Part shown: piece by piece, positions 21,490 to 32,014 of the stretch | Layout: the number at the start of each line of letters is the position of its first letter | Position numbering within the stretch: position 1 is the stretch's first letter | Source: Eutreptiella sp. 'Long Island Sound 2002' | Taxonomy: Eukaryota > Euglenozoa > Euglenophyceae > Eutreptiales > Eutreptiaceae | NCBI GenBank assembly: GCA_964036045.1 | Contig: OZ038384.1 | Span: 99,187,600 to 99,251,599 of the forward strand | Direction: 5' to 3' | DNA length: 64,000 nucleotides | Made by a program: the position numbers and the translations under genes | Notes under the pieces: model-generated | Databases searched by the model: none | What the model was told of the DNA's origin: nothing | Seen by the model: only the letters and a program-made list of their open reading frames with translations

Positions 21490-22500
21490 CCCCCGCTGAG
21501 GCCACTACTTTTGCAACCCAGGTTTGGGATTGTAAAGATCACCCTAGCAAGGCTTCAGAGCATGAATTCCTGGCGACCTGCATTGACGTTGGTTTGGAGC
21601 AGAAGGTTACACTTGCAGGTCGCCAGAAGTACACCAGAAAGAGGGGGCATCAAACAACGTATTTTGTACCTTACCGTGGGTCGCGTTGCTGAATTTGCAA
21701 GACATAGTTCCTGCACTATTTCAAAATCTCTGGCATCATTGTGGAGTTTGTGGCCAAAGCCAAAGCAGCCGCGGCTGTTGCCACCTCCTTAAGCCCTATG
21801 AAAAGTCTCAAAACAAGGCTGCAGACAACTTATGGCGAACCTCGGCGATCAAATTGATGTTTGAGAAATTCCTGCAGGGGATGCCGCAAGCTGATAACCG
21901 TTTTAGTGACGCGGCACGGCCACACACTGCGCTGTTGCATTTAGCCCCATTGGTGGACGCCGAGCTTCCCCACATGGTTTGACAGATATGGCTGGCCTAA
22001 CAATCCAGCATGTTGTCCGCAACAAAAAACGATTCGTCAAGAAACTGCGCATACTGACCAGAAACAATTTTTGGGACGTCAGCCGCTGGCTGGCAGGGGC
22101 CTATGCATCGTTGTCCGACCATCTAGACCAGCATAAAAAACCTGTTTTGATTCGGGACCACAAGATGAAGTGGTTGGACTTTGGTACCACCCCTGATGAG
22201 GGCAACCTTTCCCCTCATCCTGGTTTTGTGTGGATGAAAGCAGGGTACAGCGAGTCCATTGAGTGGCACAAGGTGAGGCTGACAAAGCAACGGAATGTCG
22301 ACCTCAGAGCGGATGGTCTCTGGGCAATGTCTCTGAATTCAGGGTGGGTACCAGTGAAGAGCCGCAGGCTGCAGGATTGGCAAAAGCTGAAAAAATATGT
22401 TCCCAACAATAAGCATGGTGATTTCTGCCCAAATGGGGTACCAGCCCTGCCTGAAAAAGACAACGCAAATGACGATTCAGAAATGTATGTGAAATGTTCA
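21490..22500 (+). pseudogene. Decayed DDE-type transposase
   Basis: Three plus-strand frames are protein-like in succession. The first reads DHPSKASEHEFLATCIDVG and RKRGHQTTYFVPYRG. A broken segment then reads ICKT-FLHYFKISGIIVEF, with stops. The last is a clean frame from 21979 with KPVLIRDHKMKWLDFGTTPD, WHKVRLTKQRNVDLRADGLW and VPVKSRRLQDWQKLKKYVPN. The CKT-FL-x-F-x-IS segment and the C-terminal DxxKLxxYVPxxxxDF pattern resemble a transposase family known mainly from insects, in which such motifs flank an RNase-H-like core. Frame changes and stops mark it as dead. The clean 3' frame then runs on into simple-sequence DNA, so its nominal stop at 23019 is not meaningful. Confidence 0.4.
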
Positions 22501-22539
22501 GTGCATATTTGCGCGCCGACTTTGCAGCTCTCGTGCTCA

Positions 22540-23380
22540 AAAATGCGAACCCCCCCCCCCCCCAACCCATACATTTCTGAAATGGCCTTTTCTCAGGGTT
22601 CAAAAAGTATACACACACACACACCCCACTACGGAACGAAATTTTGGTGCGTTGGACGAAAAATTGAGAACACCCTGAAAAAATGTGAATTTGCTCTGCG
22701 CTGGCAAATAACGGATATCCCCGAGAGATATGTGAATACATGTGTATACACACGTATACATATACACGTATACACCTCCCCCTTCGCACCTTCGTCGCTT
22801 GCTCCGCTTACTCGAGACCTGCCCCTATGCACCTTCCTCACTCACTTCGCTTGCTCGAGAGACATGCCCATGTACACAGGTAAACAACGTAAGCAGACAG
22901 TTTTTTTTTTGGAAGGGGCCCTTCAGCCCTCTTCCCAAATATTGTCTCTTTGTGTCTACAACATGCCGACAGTGTCTATAATGAGCAAGCCGTGTCTACT
23001 TGTGGTGCATAGTGTTTAGGGACTATATTCGGGTCAACATGTATGTGCACAGTGTCTACAAACCATGCACGGTATCTGCAAACTACGCACAGTGTCTACA
23101 TGCATGCACAATGTCTACAAACTCTGCACAGTGTCTATGCGTATGCACGGTGTCTACAGACTACACAATGGCTTCAATATATGCAATGTATACACGTATA
23201 CAACACTCCTTCTATACACATGGTGTTTGTATACATGTATTCATATATACATGCATAAATGCGTATATGTATGCACACATACGTTGCGTAAGTATGTATA
23301 TGTGTGTACGTTCCGTATACATGTATACGTGTATACGCGCGTACACATACATATCAAGCGGTTTGGCTGTGTAGCCTAGG
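22540..23380. repeat. Low-complexity TA/CA tracts and 20-bp minisatellite
   Basis: TATACACGTATACAT-type tracts lie at 22735-22775 and 23190-23355. A minisatellite of about 20 bp with units like GCACAGTGTCTACAAACTAT covers 23040-23170. No gene seen. Confidence 0.7.
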
Positions 23381-23650
23381 GTATCCACGCGGCGAACTTT
23401 GCTTGGTTTGGTAGTTCAAGGTTGACATGTACATTGTGGCGGTGTTGAGAGTTCAATCTTGTCCCCAGACCCGCCACTTCGGAGCATCGCAGGGAGTTGG
23501 GCAGGTAGGTTAATGGATGTCAAGGGTCATCGGGGTCAAGGATGTGGGGACACTGTGAGAGGACTCGTGTTCCCTCCATTCGACCCTCAACGAGTGTGAG
23601 GTCCAATGGGGTTGGGCATGTGACTCCTGACGTGGCACTATGTCATGGTG
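23381..23650. other. Unassigned
   Basis: Nothing recognised. Confidence 0.3.
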
Positions 23651-23723
23651 CCATTGCGATGGCCACCTTGTGTGACGGCCAGATGGGACCCATGCGCTAT
23701 GTGCCCGTCTTCCGACGGAGCCC

Positions 23724-24167
23724 TTGTGCTCCAAGGGCCCTCGGGGACGCCCCGGCCATCCCAGCCAGGGTTTGATTGCTGCCCTAGACCACCTCTCCAG
23801 GCACTTCGGCACTCCTCCCTCCGGCAACATCCACCACACCTCCTCATTGATAGGACTTAAACACCCACACCGAGCAGCTGTACCGGGCAAGGCCCGGTGG
23901 GCTGTCCTGGGGGAGCTAGCATCTATACCCATGGGTGGGCAAGTGGTGGTCGAACTACCCAAACCCCGTCGTGGGGCTGGGGGTTACAGGATAAACTTTG
24001 CCCCAGGCCCCCCAAGCCCCTACGCTGTCCTAATTATCGTTTCCGTTATCTGTTCCGGGTCCTCCATCCTACTCCGTTCAGTCTGCTTGCCAAGTGAGGA
24101 AAATGATGGAGAAGGGTGGCAAGGTGGTACGGTTATTTACTGCTGTGTGTGGTTGGTATTACCCTAA
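23724..24167 (+). CDS. Protein-like open frame, function unknown
   Basis: The plus-strand frame reads GLIAALDHLSRHFGTPPSGN, GKARWAVLGELASIPMGGQV and VVELPKPRRGAGGYRINFA, then a hydrophobic stretch (AVLIIVSVICSGSSILL). Composition is reasonable, but the opposite strand is also open, and I see neither a family motif nor secure splice sites. Confidence 0.25.
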   Translation: MCSKGPRGRPGHPSQGLIAALDHLSRHFGTPPSGNIHHTSSLIGLKHPHRAAVPGKARWAVLGELASIPMGGQVVVELPKPRRGAGGYRINFAPGPPSPYAVLIIVSVICSGSSILLRSVCLPSEENDGEGWQGGTVIYCCVWLVLP

Positions 24168-24424
24168 GGTACATGCCCCGTCGGTGGTGGCCCGGTCCAT
24201 GTACCCCTTACATTTATCCCTCGGTGAAGAGCGCCACCCACCCCTTCCGACTGCCACCCAGGCATCCTGGGATGTAAGCCCCGGGTTCAAATAGCGGATG
24301 CAGTGCTCAAACCTACAGCTCTGCCGGGCACATCAATCACACCCTTCCAAAGGGATGCATCGGAAATGCGGGGGGCACACACCCCGCTCCGGGGCACCCA
24401 GCCTTTGCCCAGCCACCTGATGGC
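24168..24424. other. Unassigned
   Basis: Nothing recognised beyond a B-box-like GGGTTCAAAT near 24283. Confidence 0.25.
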
Positions 24425-24495
24425 AAGTGCCAGCTTCAACGGCATTTGTACAACCGGCAGTAACCGCCCCCAACCGCTTTGGCAAACTCCGTAGA
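24425..24495 (-). repeat. LEEFAK repeat, copy 3
   Basis: The minus strand reads EFAKAVGGGYCRL, then in the next frame MPLKLALAIR, and downstream AGQRLGAPE. Aligned to 37460-37560 the DNA identity is obvious over about 65 bp, with a short indel breaking the frame. Confidence 0.6.
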
Positions 24496-25038
24496 GTGGT
24501 GGTTGCCTGGGTCGAGAGTGGGGAAGCAGGGGCGCCTGGGGGAGGGGTCCCTGGCTGGGCCATGGGGGGCAATGGGGGCGGGGGCGGTCTTTGAGGGAGG
24601 GGGGGTGGGGGGGCATGTTGTGCCTCGAAATCGATCGTCGGATCGCACCAGTCATTTTGAGTGACAAGCATTGCGGGAACGACATTGTTGAGACAAAAAA
24701 AATTGATGCATCAACAGTGACAAGTGTGAGCAAACCAAATGCATGAAAGGGCATACATATTCGCTCACTCCGCAAACGCAGACAGGCAACTGCAGTGTTA
24801 CACCTCCCGCACAACCGTGTACACACGCGCACCAAACCAATTTTTGGTGTTTTGGATCTTATTCACGCAAAATTTTTGCGACAGCACCGAACTATAGGGC
24901 AACGTTATTTCCTTTTTGCAGTTTTTTTGCGGATGTCATTTTTGCAAAGGGCATGCAGCTGAATGCTTTTTGTTTTGTTTCCTTTTTTTTTTGCAGTAAA
25001 ACAACGCCTGGTACATATCCCTGCAAAGCCAGCCACAC
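24496..25038. other. Unassigned
   Basis: G-rich near 24530-24615, T-rich near 24980-25000. No gene seen. Confidence 0.3.
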
Positions 25039-25291
25039 CTTGAAGCTCCACGCTCTGGGATACTGACACTCCGCCAGGCAGATCTTCGCGGCGGTGCCCT
25101 TGGGGCACGTGGCGTGCACACAGCGAGGGTCCACAATCCCTGTGCAATGCGTTTAGATGTGGGTGGCTTTGGATACCGCAGCTGTTGAGCAAGATCTGTT
25201 GCCCACAGCGCAGTGTTTCCCGTCAGCAAGCCCAGTCACAGGGGCGACGACTGCTGGTGTGATATGGCGCATGGTTGTATCTGCGGCAAGG
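25039..25291 (-). CDS. Two possible Cys-rich exons
   Basis: Two minus-strand segments have splice-like borders. The first, 25291-25186, starts after TTTTACCTTGCCGCAG, reads TTMRHITPAVVAPVTGLADG and ends at GCTGCG|GTATCC. The second, 25139-25039, starts after CGCATTGCACAG, reads RCVHATCPKGTAAKICLAEC and ends at CTTCAAG|GTGTGG. The Cys spacing suggests a secreted domain. Joined directly, the phases disagree, so at least one border is wrong or they are not one gene. Confidence 0.28.
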
Positions 25292-25929
25292 TAAAACGAC
25301 CAGTCACGACCCAAGCAGCAAATTCGTCCCGCCCTTAGTGAAATTTTGTATATTTTGTATATCTTTTGTATATTCGGCAACCACATGGCGTGCTGCGTTT
25401 GCATACATCCTCCGGCATCGCGAAAGTCTGTTGTCTGGTACACTGTGTTTTCGATCAATGAGAGGATGCGGGACAAATGCGGTACTTGACTGGCTGTTTT
25501 ACCCTACAACCTTCGGCGCGGTACGTGGCATCAGACCCTTGGTCTGGGACTTGAAGTGAAAACCTCCTGCCTTTTCTGTCGAACCTTTAGACGCAGTATG
25601 CCACTTCGTTTATACAGCGCCCAGCATACCTCAGACCCAAGGAAAGCGAGAGGGGGGGGGGGGTGCCATAAAGGCTCAAGTAGTGTACCAGTTGGGACTT
25701 GCAGGTGTACGCACTGTTTCGGTTTTTCGAGAGAAAATTGTCAACAGTGTTTGTTCATAGACGGTGGGGAGACGTACATTTTTCTCCGGGCATGGAGGGT
25801 GTGATCGCATGTTCAACCACAGCCGCGGTACAGCGGGTTCATTCTGGGGCCCAACGACTATTGAGTGACCTGTCTACCTCTTGGGATGGCATGCACAACC
25901 CGGCGGGCGTACACCCTCCGGGGGTGGCA
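25292..25929. other. Unassigned
   Basis: No gene recognised; TATTTTGTATATCTTTTGTA-type sequence near 25348 and a G run near 25650. Confidence 0.3.
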
Positions 25930-26320
25930 TGTCACGGCGCGGTGTTAGGGTTGTGTGAGGGTTGTGTGAGGGTTGGGTGAGTGTTGGGTGAGCGTTGGGT
26001 AAGCGTTGGAACCGTTGGTTTAGGGTGTGGTGAAGGTGTGGTGAGGGTTGAGTGAGGGTTGGGTGAGGGTTGGGTGAGCGTTGGGAGAGCGTTGGGTAAG
26101 CGTTGGAACCGTTGGGTTAGGGTGTGGTGAAGGTGTGGAGAGGGTTGGGTGAGGGTTGGGTGAGGGTTGGGTGAGGGTTGAGTGAGGGTTGGGTGAGGGT
26201 TGGGTGAGCGTTGGGAGAGCGTTGGGTGAGCGGTGGGTGAGTGTTGGGTGAGTGTTGGGTTAGGGTTGGGTGAGGGTTGGGGTAGGGTGTGGTAAGGGTT
26301 GGGTGAGGGTTGAGATCCAC
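25930..26320. repeat. Telomere-like GGGTTGGGTGA minisatellite
   Basis: Units of 10-11 bp (GGGTTGGGTGA, GTTGGGTGAGC) with occasional GGGTTAGGG. A higher-order piece TAAGCGTTGGAACCGTTGG followed by TTAGGGTGTGGTGAAGGTG appears at about 26000 and again at about 26097. The G-rich strand is the plus strand throughout and could form quadruplexes. Confidence 0.88.
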
Positions 26321-26714
26321 GGGCAACCCGGCAGAAGCTCCGGAGGCCATTACAACAGACACACAAAGAAACGGGTGAGTGTTCAGGGCCCCTGCCATCA
26401 ATCAGTGGATCGAACTGCAAATGCAGGGTAGGTTTGCAGAGATGATTGTGGTGGTTCACCCTCTGTTTTTCCTGTTTTGGTCCATTTGTCTACGGCAATA
26501 GCGCCATAAAGCTGTATGTTTTTGCCCCGAAAGGGTGCCCCACCGTCAAGCAGGCACGTTGTGTGCGAATCTGTACGCTGTCTATCCTTTTAGTGTCCCC
26601 CTGTGTGAGCCTTTCAGGGGCACCCTTGTGCATAGTGCACCCCAAGTAAGAGGGCACAGGGCAGCCCCTGACAGCAAAAAAGAAGAAGAAACACAAAACT
26701 GCTCGCGTGCGTTA

Positions 26715-26900
26715 GTTCCAGGTCAGCGGTTGGAGACGACTGACGGCGGTTGAAGGGCAACTGACGGCGGCTGGAGAGTAATTGACGGCGGTTGAAGAGT
26801 AACCGAGGCGGTTCACGGGCAATCAGCGGCGGTCGAAGGCACCAAACTGCACCACTACTGGTGGTGGTGCTGCACACTGCTGCTGCTGCTGGTGCTGCAC
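26715..26900. repeat. GGCGGTTGAAG minisatellite and triplet tract
   Basis: About five units of 24-25 bp around CTGACGGCGGTTGAAGGGCA, followed by a short CTG/GTG triplet-rich tract (26857-26900). Confidence 0.75.
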
Positions 26901-27009
26901 ACAACTGGTGGTCCCCCCACCCATTACGGCGAGCAGCAGAAAGCGCTAGAACCGCTCGCCCAGCCGGAGTCTCTCCTCGGGCTTGAGGGGATCCCTACCT
27001 GAGGTACAC

Positions 27010-27412
27010 ACCTATGCACCGTTCATGAACTGGTCGTTCAAATGAGCATGTGAATTTGACCTGTTTTGGGTTTTTTTGCTCACTGCTTGGTGCTATTGTG
27101 TCCGCTTGTCGTGCCGTTTTCGCAGGAACGCAGGGACTTGCAGCACTTGGAAGCATAAATAACAACATTTGAGGCACTTGAGAAAAACACCCCCTGTGAA
27201 CGGAGCGTGAACAGACCGTTAATCGAGCGTGAACGGCAGTGTGAAACGTTGTGATTTGTGCTTCTAGGCGCTGCAAGCCCCGATGTTCCTGCGAAAACGG
27301 CACGACACGCGGACACCATGGCACCAAGCAGTGAGCAAAACACGACAAAAAGAGGCCAGATTCACGTACTTGTTCAGACGACCACTTAAACATCGTTCAC
27401 GAAGGGAACATA
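27010..27412. mobile_element. Foldback element
   Basis: Two arms of roughly 170 bp face each other. The left arm segment CACTGCTTGGTGCTATTGTG at 27079 pairs with CACCATGGCACCAAGCAGTG at 27313-27332. GCCGTTTTCGCAGGAAC at 27112 pairs with GTTCCTGCGAAAACGGC at 27284, and the outer GTTCATGAAC side pairs with GTTCACGAAGG near 27392. The spacer holds GTGAACGG repeats. This is a typical non-coding foldback or MITE shape. It sits immediately downstream of the last GT61 exon. Confidence 0.75.
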
Positions 27413-27422
27413 CTTTCCTACT

Positions 27423-27730
27423 CTACCGCCACCCATCCCCCCGCAAGGCCATGACGGCACCAAGCACAAAGGCCGCCCAAGCCACACCGGGGCACTCGGC
27501 CAGGGCCAGCATGGATCCGCGCTTGGGCCGGAACCGCCCGTGCCTCGCAGCCAGCCACCGGGTGGTGGCGCCGCAGCTGTCCAGCTCCACCAGCGCCCCC
27601 CAGTCCGGCATGAAGAATGTGTTGATCTGCTGGGCCCCCACCACAGAGATGTACATGGAGACCCCCGCGTACCACTCCATTTGCTCCTTGAAATCCATCG
27701 GGTGTTTCTCAAGCCACTGGTATTGCACCC
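27423..27730 (-). CDS. GT61-type glycosyltransferase, last exon
   Basis: The exon begins after acceptor CGGCTGTCTGTCTCAG (27730) and runs to a stop at 27423. It reads VQYQWLEKHPMDFKEQMEWY and then VVGAQQINTFFMPDWGA, followed by LVELDSC. This is the signature C-terminal block of the GT61 (DUF563) family, to which plant xylan glycosyltransferases and animal EOGT/POMGNT2 belong (families with a vGxHGAgLtn-lFlPpga-vvEL pattern). Here the usual HGAGL is AQQIN. Such enzymes transfer a sugar from a nucleotide sugar in the secretory pathway. The 70 residues after the motif end in a hydrophobic stretch (VAWAAFVLGAVMAL). The exon joins in phase to 36582-36842: TATCCAG plus GGGTGCAA restores YPGVQYQW. 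Confidence 0.72.
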
Positions 27731-28127
27731 CTGAGACAGACAGCCGAGGGCAGGCGGCGGCGTGAGTCGCTGGCGGCTCGTGTGCCAGAAAGGGCGCAAC
27801 ACACAGCCACGCGTTCACGTATGGTGGTTTACCCCCCCTACCTCCCCCTCTGCAGTACCGACTTTGTTCGATGCCTCCTGATGCCCAACCCGATCCCTTC
27901 ATAACGCTCCACACTCCATTGCAAAGAAACTGGTCCAGAATGCCCCAGGACGTCCGGTCCTCCGCGCTCTGTACCTTCACCCTTCCCCCCTTGGTACAAG
28001 GTGCACAGTGCAAAGTGTGTAGAGTGCAACACATGGCATGGGTACAATGCACAGCATGCAATCTGCAGCGTGCACGCTACAACGTGGGGGGTGTATAGCA
28101 TGTAGTACAGGCCATTGCTCAGTGACC

Positions 28128-28146
28128 CCGGGGGGGGGGGGGGGGG
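28128..28146. repeat. Long G run
   Basis: Eighteen or so consecutive G residues, one of many such runs in this window. Confidence 0.9.
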
Positions 28147-28264
28147 TTAAGTTGGGCCCCGGCCAGGGCTCAGCCTTCCACCCACCCACCCATCCATCTA
28201 CCCACCCACCCAACCCTATGCCCTGCACCCACAGTCACATACAAGCAGAGCAGAACTGACCAGT

Positions 28265-28345
28265 AAAAGTATGCCAGTAGTAGGAATGGAACCTGCGGCC
28301 TTTTAAAACTGTGTCAAGCACCACAACCAACTCAACTACCATCCA
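28265..28345 (-). repeat. tRNA-derived sequence
   Basis: The minus strand reads GGTAGTTGAGTTGGTTGTGG, which resembles a D arm with an A box, and about 30 bases later GCAGGTTCCATTCCTACTAC, a T arm with a one-base-altered B box. The anticodon arm (around TTTTAAA) does not pair well. A degenerate tRNA or SINE head is likely. Confidence 0.4.
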
Positions 28346-28469
28346 GATCATGCACTTCTGCGCAACAAAGGGTTAAGAGGCTTGAAATGTTATGGAAAAA
28401 AAAAGTGAAAAATTCAGGCCGATCTCAGAGCCCTGCACAAACCCAAAACCCCCCAAAAGCGCACCCGCA

Positions 28470-28577
28470 CCCCCCCCCCCGGGGGGGGGGGGGGTGCCTG
28501 GTGGCCCAAAATGCTGAAATTTGGGGCCAACCCACCCACCCATCCCTGTACCCACCCACCCCCCCCCCGGGGGGGGT
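28470..28577. repeat. Two C-run/G-run palindromes
   Basis: About 11 C followed directly by about 14 G lie near 28471-28495, and a second C-run/G-run junction near 28559-28577. Each is a perfect hairpin without a loop. Confidence 0.85.
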
Positions 28578-29186
28578 GGGGTATTTTGCCCACTAAGCAA
28601 TAGCCTGATGTAGTAGTGTGCACACTGTGCAGTGCAGTGTGCAGTGTGCAAAATGCCCAAGCATGTCCCACCAGCTGCGTCCCAACATCCGAACCCAATT
28701 GGGGCACTCATCTGCTGCACCCAACAGGCCACCTCGCAAAGCCACTCTGACAACATGCAGATAGGCCAAGAAAAAAAACAACAATGGGGGCACAATGCCT
28801 GCGCACAAGCAAGGCCAATCCAACGAAAACAGCGACCCCCCCCCCTTCTGAAAATACATGCAACGCCGCCTCGCTGTGGGTGTCTTCGCAAGAAAGCACA
28901 CCCACCCCGAAACCACTGTGCCACGCCACCCCTGCTTTTCCTCGAAGGGCAGACTTCCCGGACATGCAGCGCACTGCTGATGTGTGGCACTTGGTGATCC
29001 TCCACTACACTGCCGACGCCGGCAGCCTTCATATTAAGTCATTCCCACAGCCACCGTGCTAGGAACCATGCCGTTCTTGCACACGGACATGAAGGCATGG
29101 TACGTACAGCAACAATACCCATGGCTCCCAAAATTGTTTGCATCGATTGACGGGGTTATGAGACCCTTTGATGGTGCAGATTCGCG

Positions 29187-29400
29187 AGCTCACCTCCCAA
29201 CTTGGCGCTCACGGCGCGGGCCGCCACCGGCGATTTTGAGGCTGAAACTTTGGATTTGGGAAAGGCATGTGTCAGTGCAAAAGATGGCTAGAGTAGAATA
29301 GAGCCCAAAGCGTTGGGAGAGTAATGGCCAAAACAGAAAGGAGACCAGCTTGATGTTGCTTGTTGCTTTGTAGATTTAAGAGGAGAGGGGTGCAGTAATA
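29187..29400 (-). mobile_element. RepA element, truncated inverted copy
   Basis: The minus strand shows the RepA 5' end (GCACCCCTCTCCTCTTAAAT), the TTTTGGCCATTACTC block and the GGGCTCTATTCTACTCTAGCC block, then stops near CGCCAAGTTGGGAGGTG. It lies head-to-head with the full copy starting at 29431, with about 30 bp between. Confidence 0.8.
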
Positions 29401-29430
29401 GACAAATATATCACAAATAGAAAAGAAATT

Positions 29431-30676
29431 ACTACACCCCTCCCCCCTTGAATCTAGCTAACAAGCTACAAGCAACAAGCAAGCAAGCAAGCAACACTTC
29501 TCCTTTGTGCGTTTTGGCCGTCCCTCCATCCCAATGCATCGGGCTCTACTCTACTCTAGCCATCTCCTACCCTGACACGTGGCCTTCCCAAATCCAAAAG
29601 TTTGAGCTCCAAACTCACCAGTAGAGGCCCAGGGTGCACGCGCCAAGTCGGAAGGTGCCCTCCCAAATCTGCACATTTTCAGGCAAAAAACAGCCATTTT
29701 GGGCCCAAACCAGCACCAGAGCCCATTCAAAACGGCCAAACGAAGGGAAACGGTGGCTCCCACTCCACGTGCGGCTTGACTCCCCCATGCCAAACAGCCC
29801 TTTGTTGCCCTCTAGCTCCACCATATGTCCGAGAAACAGCCAACAAATCCAGGTCAGGGTTAGATTGGCTAAAAATGGCCCAAATGTGCGTCATTTGTGT
29901 CCACCGGCCCCAAAACCAAGAATGGGCCGTATCTTGGGCTACATGGCTGAAATCAGAAATCCGAGGGCACCTAATCCACCTGCAACTCCCCACTTTTTGT
30001 GGTTTCCAACCCTCAGAATCGCCCAACGAGACACCTAGACCCCCGTACCAGTGGTCACTTGGTGGAGCCAGAGGGCAGCCCGGGCCCAGACTGCCCGGGG
30101 CCCAACAAGGGGCCAGCAAGGTCGCCAGGGCGAGAAAAATCCATTTTTCCAAGTTGTTCCGAGACCACTTGGGATGCTCAAAAAAGTGTCTTTACTACGA
30201 TTTGAGCCCGTGGTGGCCCGGCTGGGGACCTACGAAAATTCCACAATGCCTTGAAAATGGGCCGTTTTGGGACCCAAAATGGGCCAAAATGGGTCAAAAA
30301 CACATTTTTCCAAAAATGTTCCTTGGCCATTTGGGGTGCCCAAACAAGTGAAATGAGCCCATTTTGAGCCCGTCTTGAGCCTTTTCCGCCCCCCTCTAAG
30401 GTCCCAAACAGCCTTGAAAATGGGCCATTTCAAGATGAAAGGTCGGTCAAAATGGGTCAAAAGCGTGTTTTTTCAAAAATGATCATCGACCTATTGGGGT
30501 GCTCAAACAAGATTTTGTGCCCATTTTGAATCCATTTTGATCCAGTTTAGCCCATTTAGCCACATGGCTGCACCAAGCCGTACACTTGTGGTGTACCCAG
30601 GTTAGGGTTAGGTGGTGTACCCAGCTATGTTGTGGAGCCACCTGGAGTTGGGGAGAGGGGTGTAGATTAGAGGATA
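29431..30676 (+). mobile_element. RepA element, copy 1
   Basis: A 1.25-kb unit bounded by ACTACACCCCTCCCCCC and its inverse GGGGAGAGGGGTGTAG, followed by ATTAGAGGATA. Internal landmarks shared with the other copies are an AAGCAAGCAAGC tract, GGGCTCTACTCTACTC, a block around GAATGGGCC, a block CACTTGGTGGAGCC, and three tandem units of about 155 bp (CCTTGAAAATGGGCC to CTCAAACAAG). Open frames exist but no known domain. Immediately right is a TG microsatellite. Confidence 0.8.
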
Positions 30677-30682
30677 TCTATG

Positions 30683-30713
<31 letters not shown>

Positions 30714-30715
30714 AT

Positions 30716-30749
30716 CACTACACCCCTCTCCCCTTAAATCTCGCTAACA

Positions 30750-30781
<32 letters not shown>

Positions 30782-31973
30782 CACTTCTCCTTTCCGTTTT
30801 GGCCATTACTCCGTTCCACCGCTTCGGGCTCTACTCTACTCTTCCTATCTCATACCCGAGGTGGTGCCCTTGCCGAATCCAAGTTTTGAGCCAAAAACTC
30901 ACCACTGGCGCCTCGGGGCGGGGGCGGCAAATCAGGAGGTGCACTCCCAAAATTGCTCTTTTTGAGGCCCCAAAAACAGCCTTTTTTGGCCCAAAACGGC
31001 CCCAAAATCCATTCAAAACGGCCAATCGAACGGAAACGGGTCATACACTCCACGTGCACCTTGACTTCCTCATGACAAAGAGCCCTTTGTTGCCGTCTAA
31101 CTCCATGATATAGAGAAACAGCCCAAAAATGGCTAAAAATGGCCCAAATGTGTGTAGTTTGTGTCGAACAGCCCCAAAACCAAGAATGGGCCATATCTTG
31201 GGCTACGTGGCTCAAAACCGAATTCCGAGGGTACCTAGTCCACCCGCAACCCCCCAGTTTTTGTGGTTTCCACGCCTGAGAATCGCCCAACGAGACACCT
31301 AGACCCCCGTACCAGTGGGCACTTGGTGGAGCCGGAGGGCAGCCTGGGCTGCGCACGGTGGGGGCCAACGGTGGGTCCACCAGGGTCCCCGGGGCAAAAA
31401 AAATATGCCTTGAAAATGGGCCATTTTCGGACCAAAAATGAGTCAAAAATGGCTGAAAAACACATATTTCCAAAATTGATTGTGGACCATTCGGGATGCT
31501 CGAAGAAGTGTTGTTAGCCCATTTTGAGCCCATGGTGACGCATTGTGGCCAATACCAAATCCCAAATGCCTTGAAAATGGGTCATTTTGGGACCAAAAAT
31601 GGGTCAAAAATGGGTCAAAAACGCACTTTTCCAAAAGGAATCGTGGACCGTTTGGGACGCTCAAACAAGTGTTTTTGGCCCATTTTGAGCGCGTGGTGAC
31701 GCGTTTTGGTCCATGAAAACCCCTGAAATGCCTTGAAAATGGGCCATTTTGGGACCAAAAATGGGTCAAAAATGGGTCAAAAACGAGTTTTTCCAAAAGT
31801 TATCCTGCACCGTTTGGGGTGCATAAACAAGTGAACTGTGCCCATTTTGACCCTATTTTGACCCAGTTTAGCCCCTTTGGCCACATGTATGCACCAAGTT
31901 TTACACTTCGCACGCACCTTAGAGCCGTATTGTGGAGCCACTCAGCGTTGGGGAGAGGGGTGTAGATGAGAGG

Positions 31974-31976
<3 letters not shown>
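30716..31976 (+). mobile_element. RepA element, copy 2
   Basis: Begins CACTACACCCCTCTCCCC and ends GGGGAGAGGGGTGTAGATGA with GAGGATA, directly followed by a (CA)n tract. It has the same internal order as copy 1 with three of the 155-bp internal units. It follows copy 1 in tandem with only the TG microsatellite between. Confidence 0.82.
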
Positions 31977-32011
<35 letters not shown>

Positions 32012-32014
32012 ACA

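Noticed and set aside
25930-26320. A true telomere
   Set aside because: Units are degenerate, mixed in length, and flanked on both sides by ordinary sequence.
29602-30351. 249-codon frame inside RepA copy 1
   Set aside because: The corresponding frame is broken in copies 2 and 3 and contains the 155-bp tandem units; no known domain.
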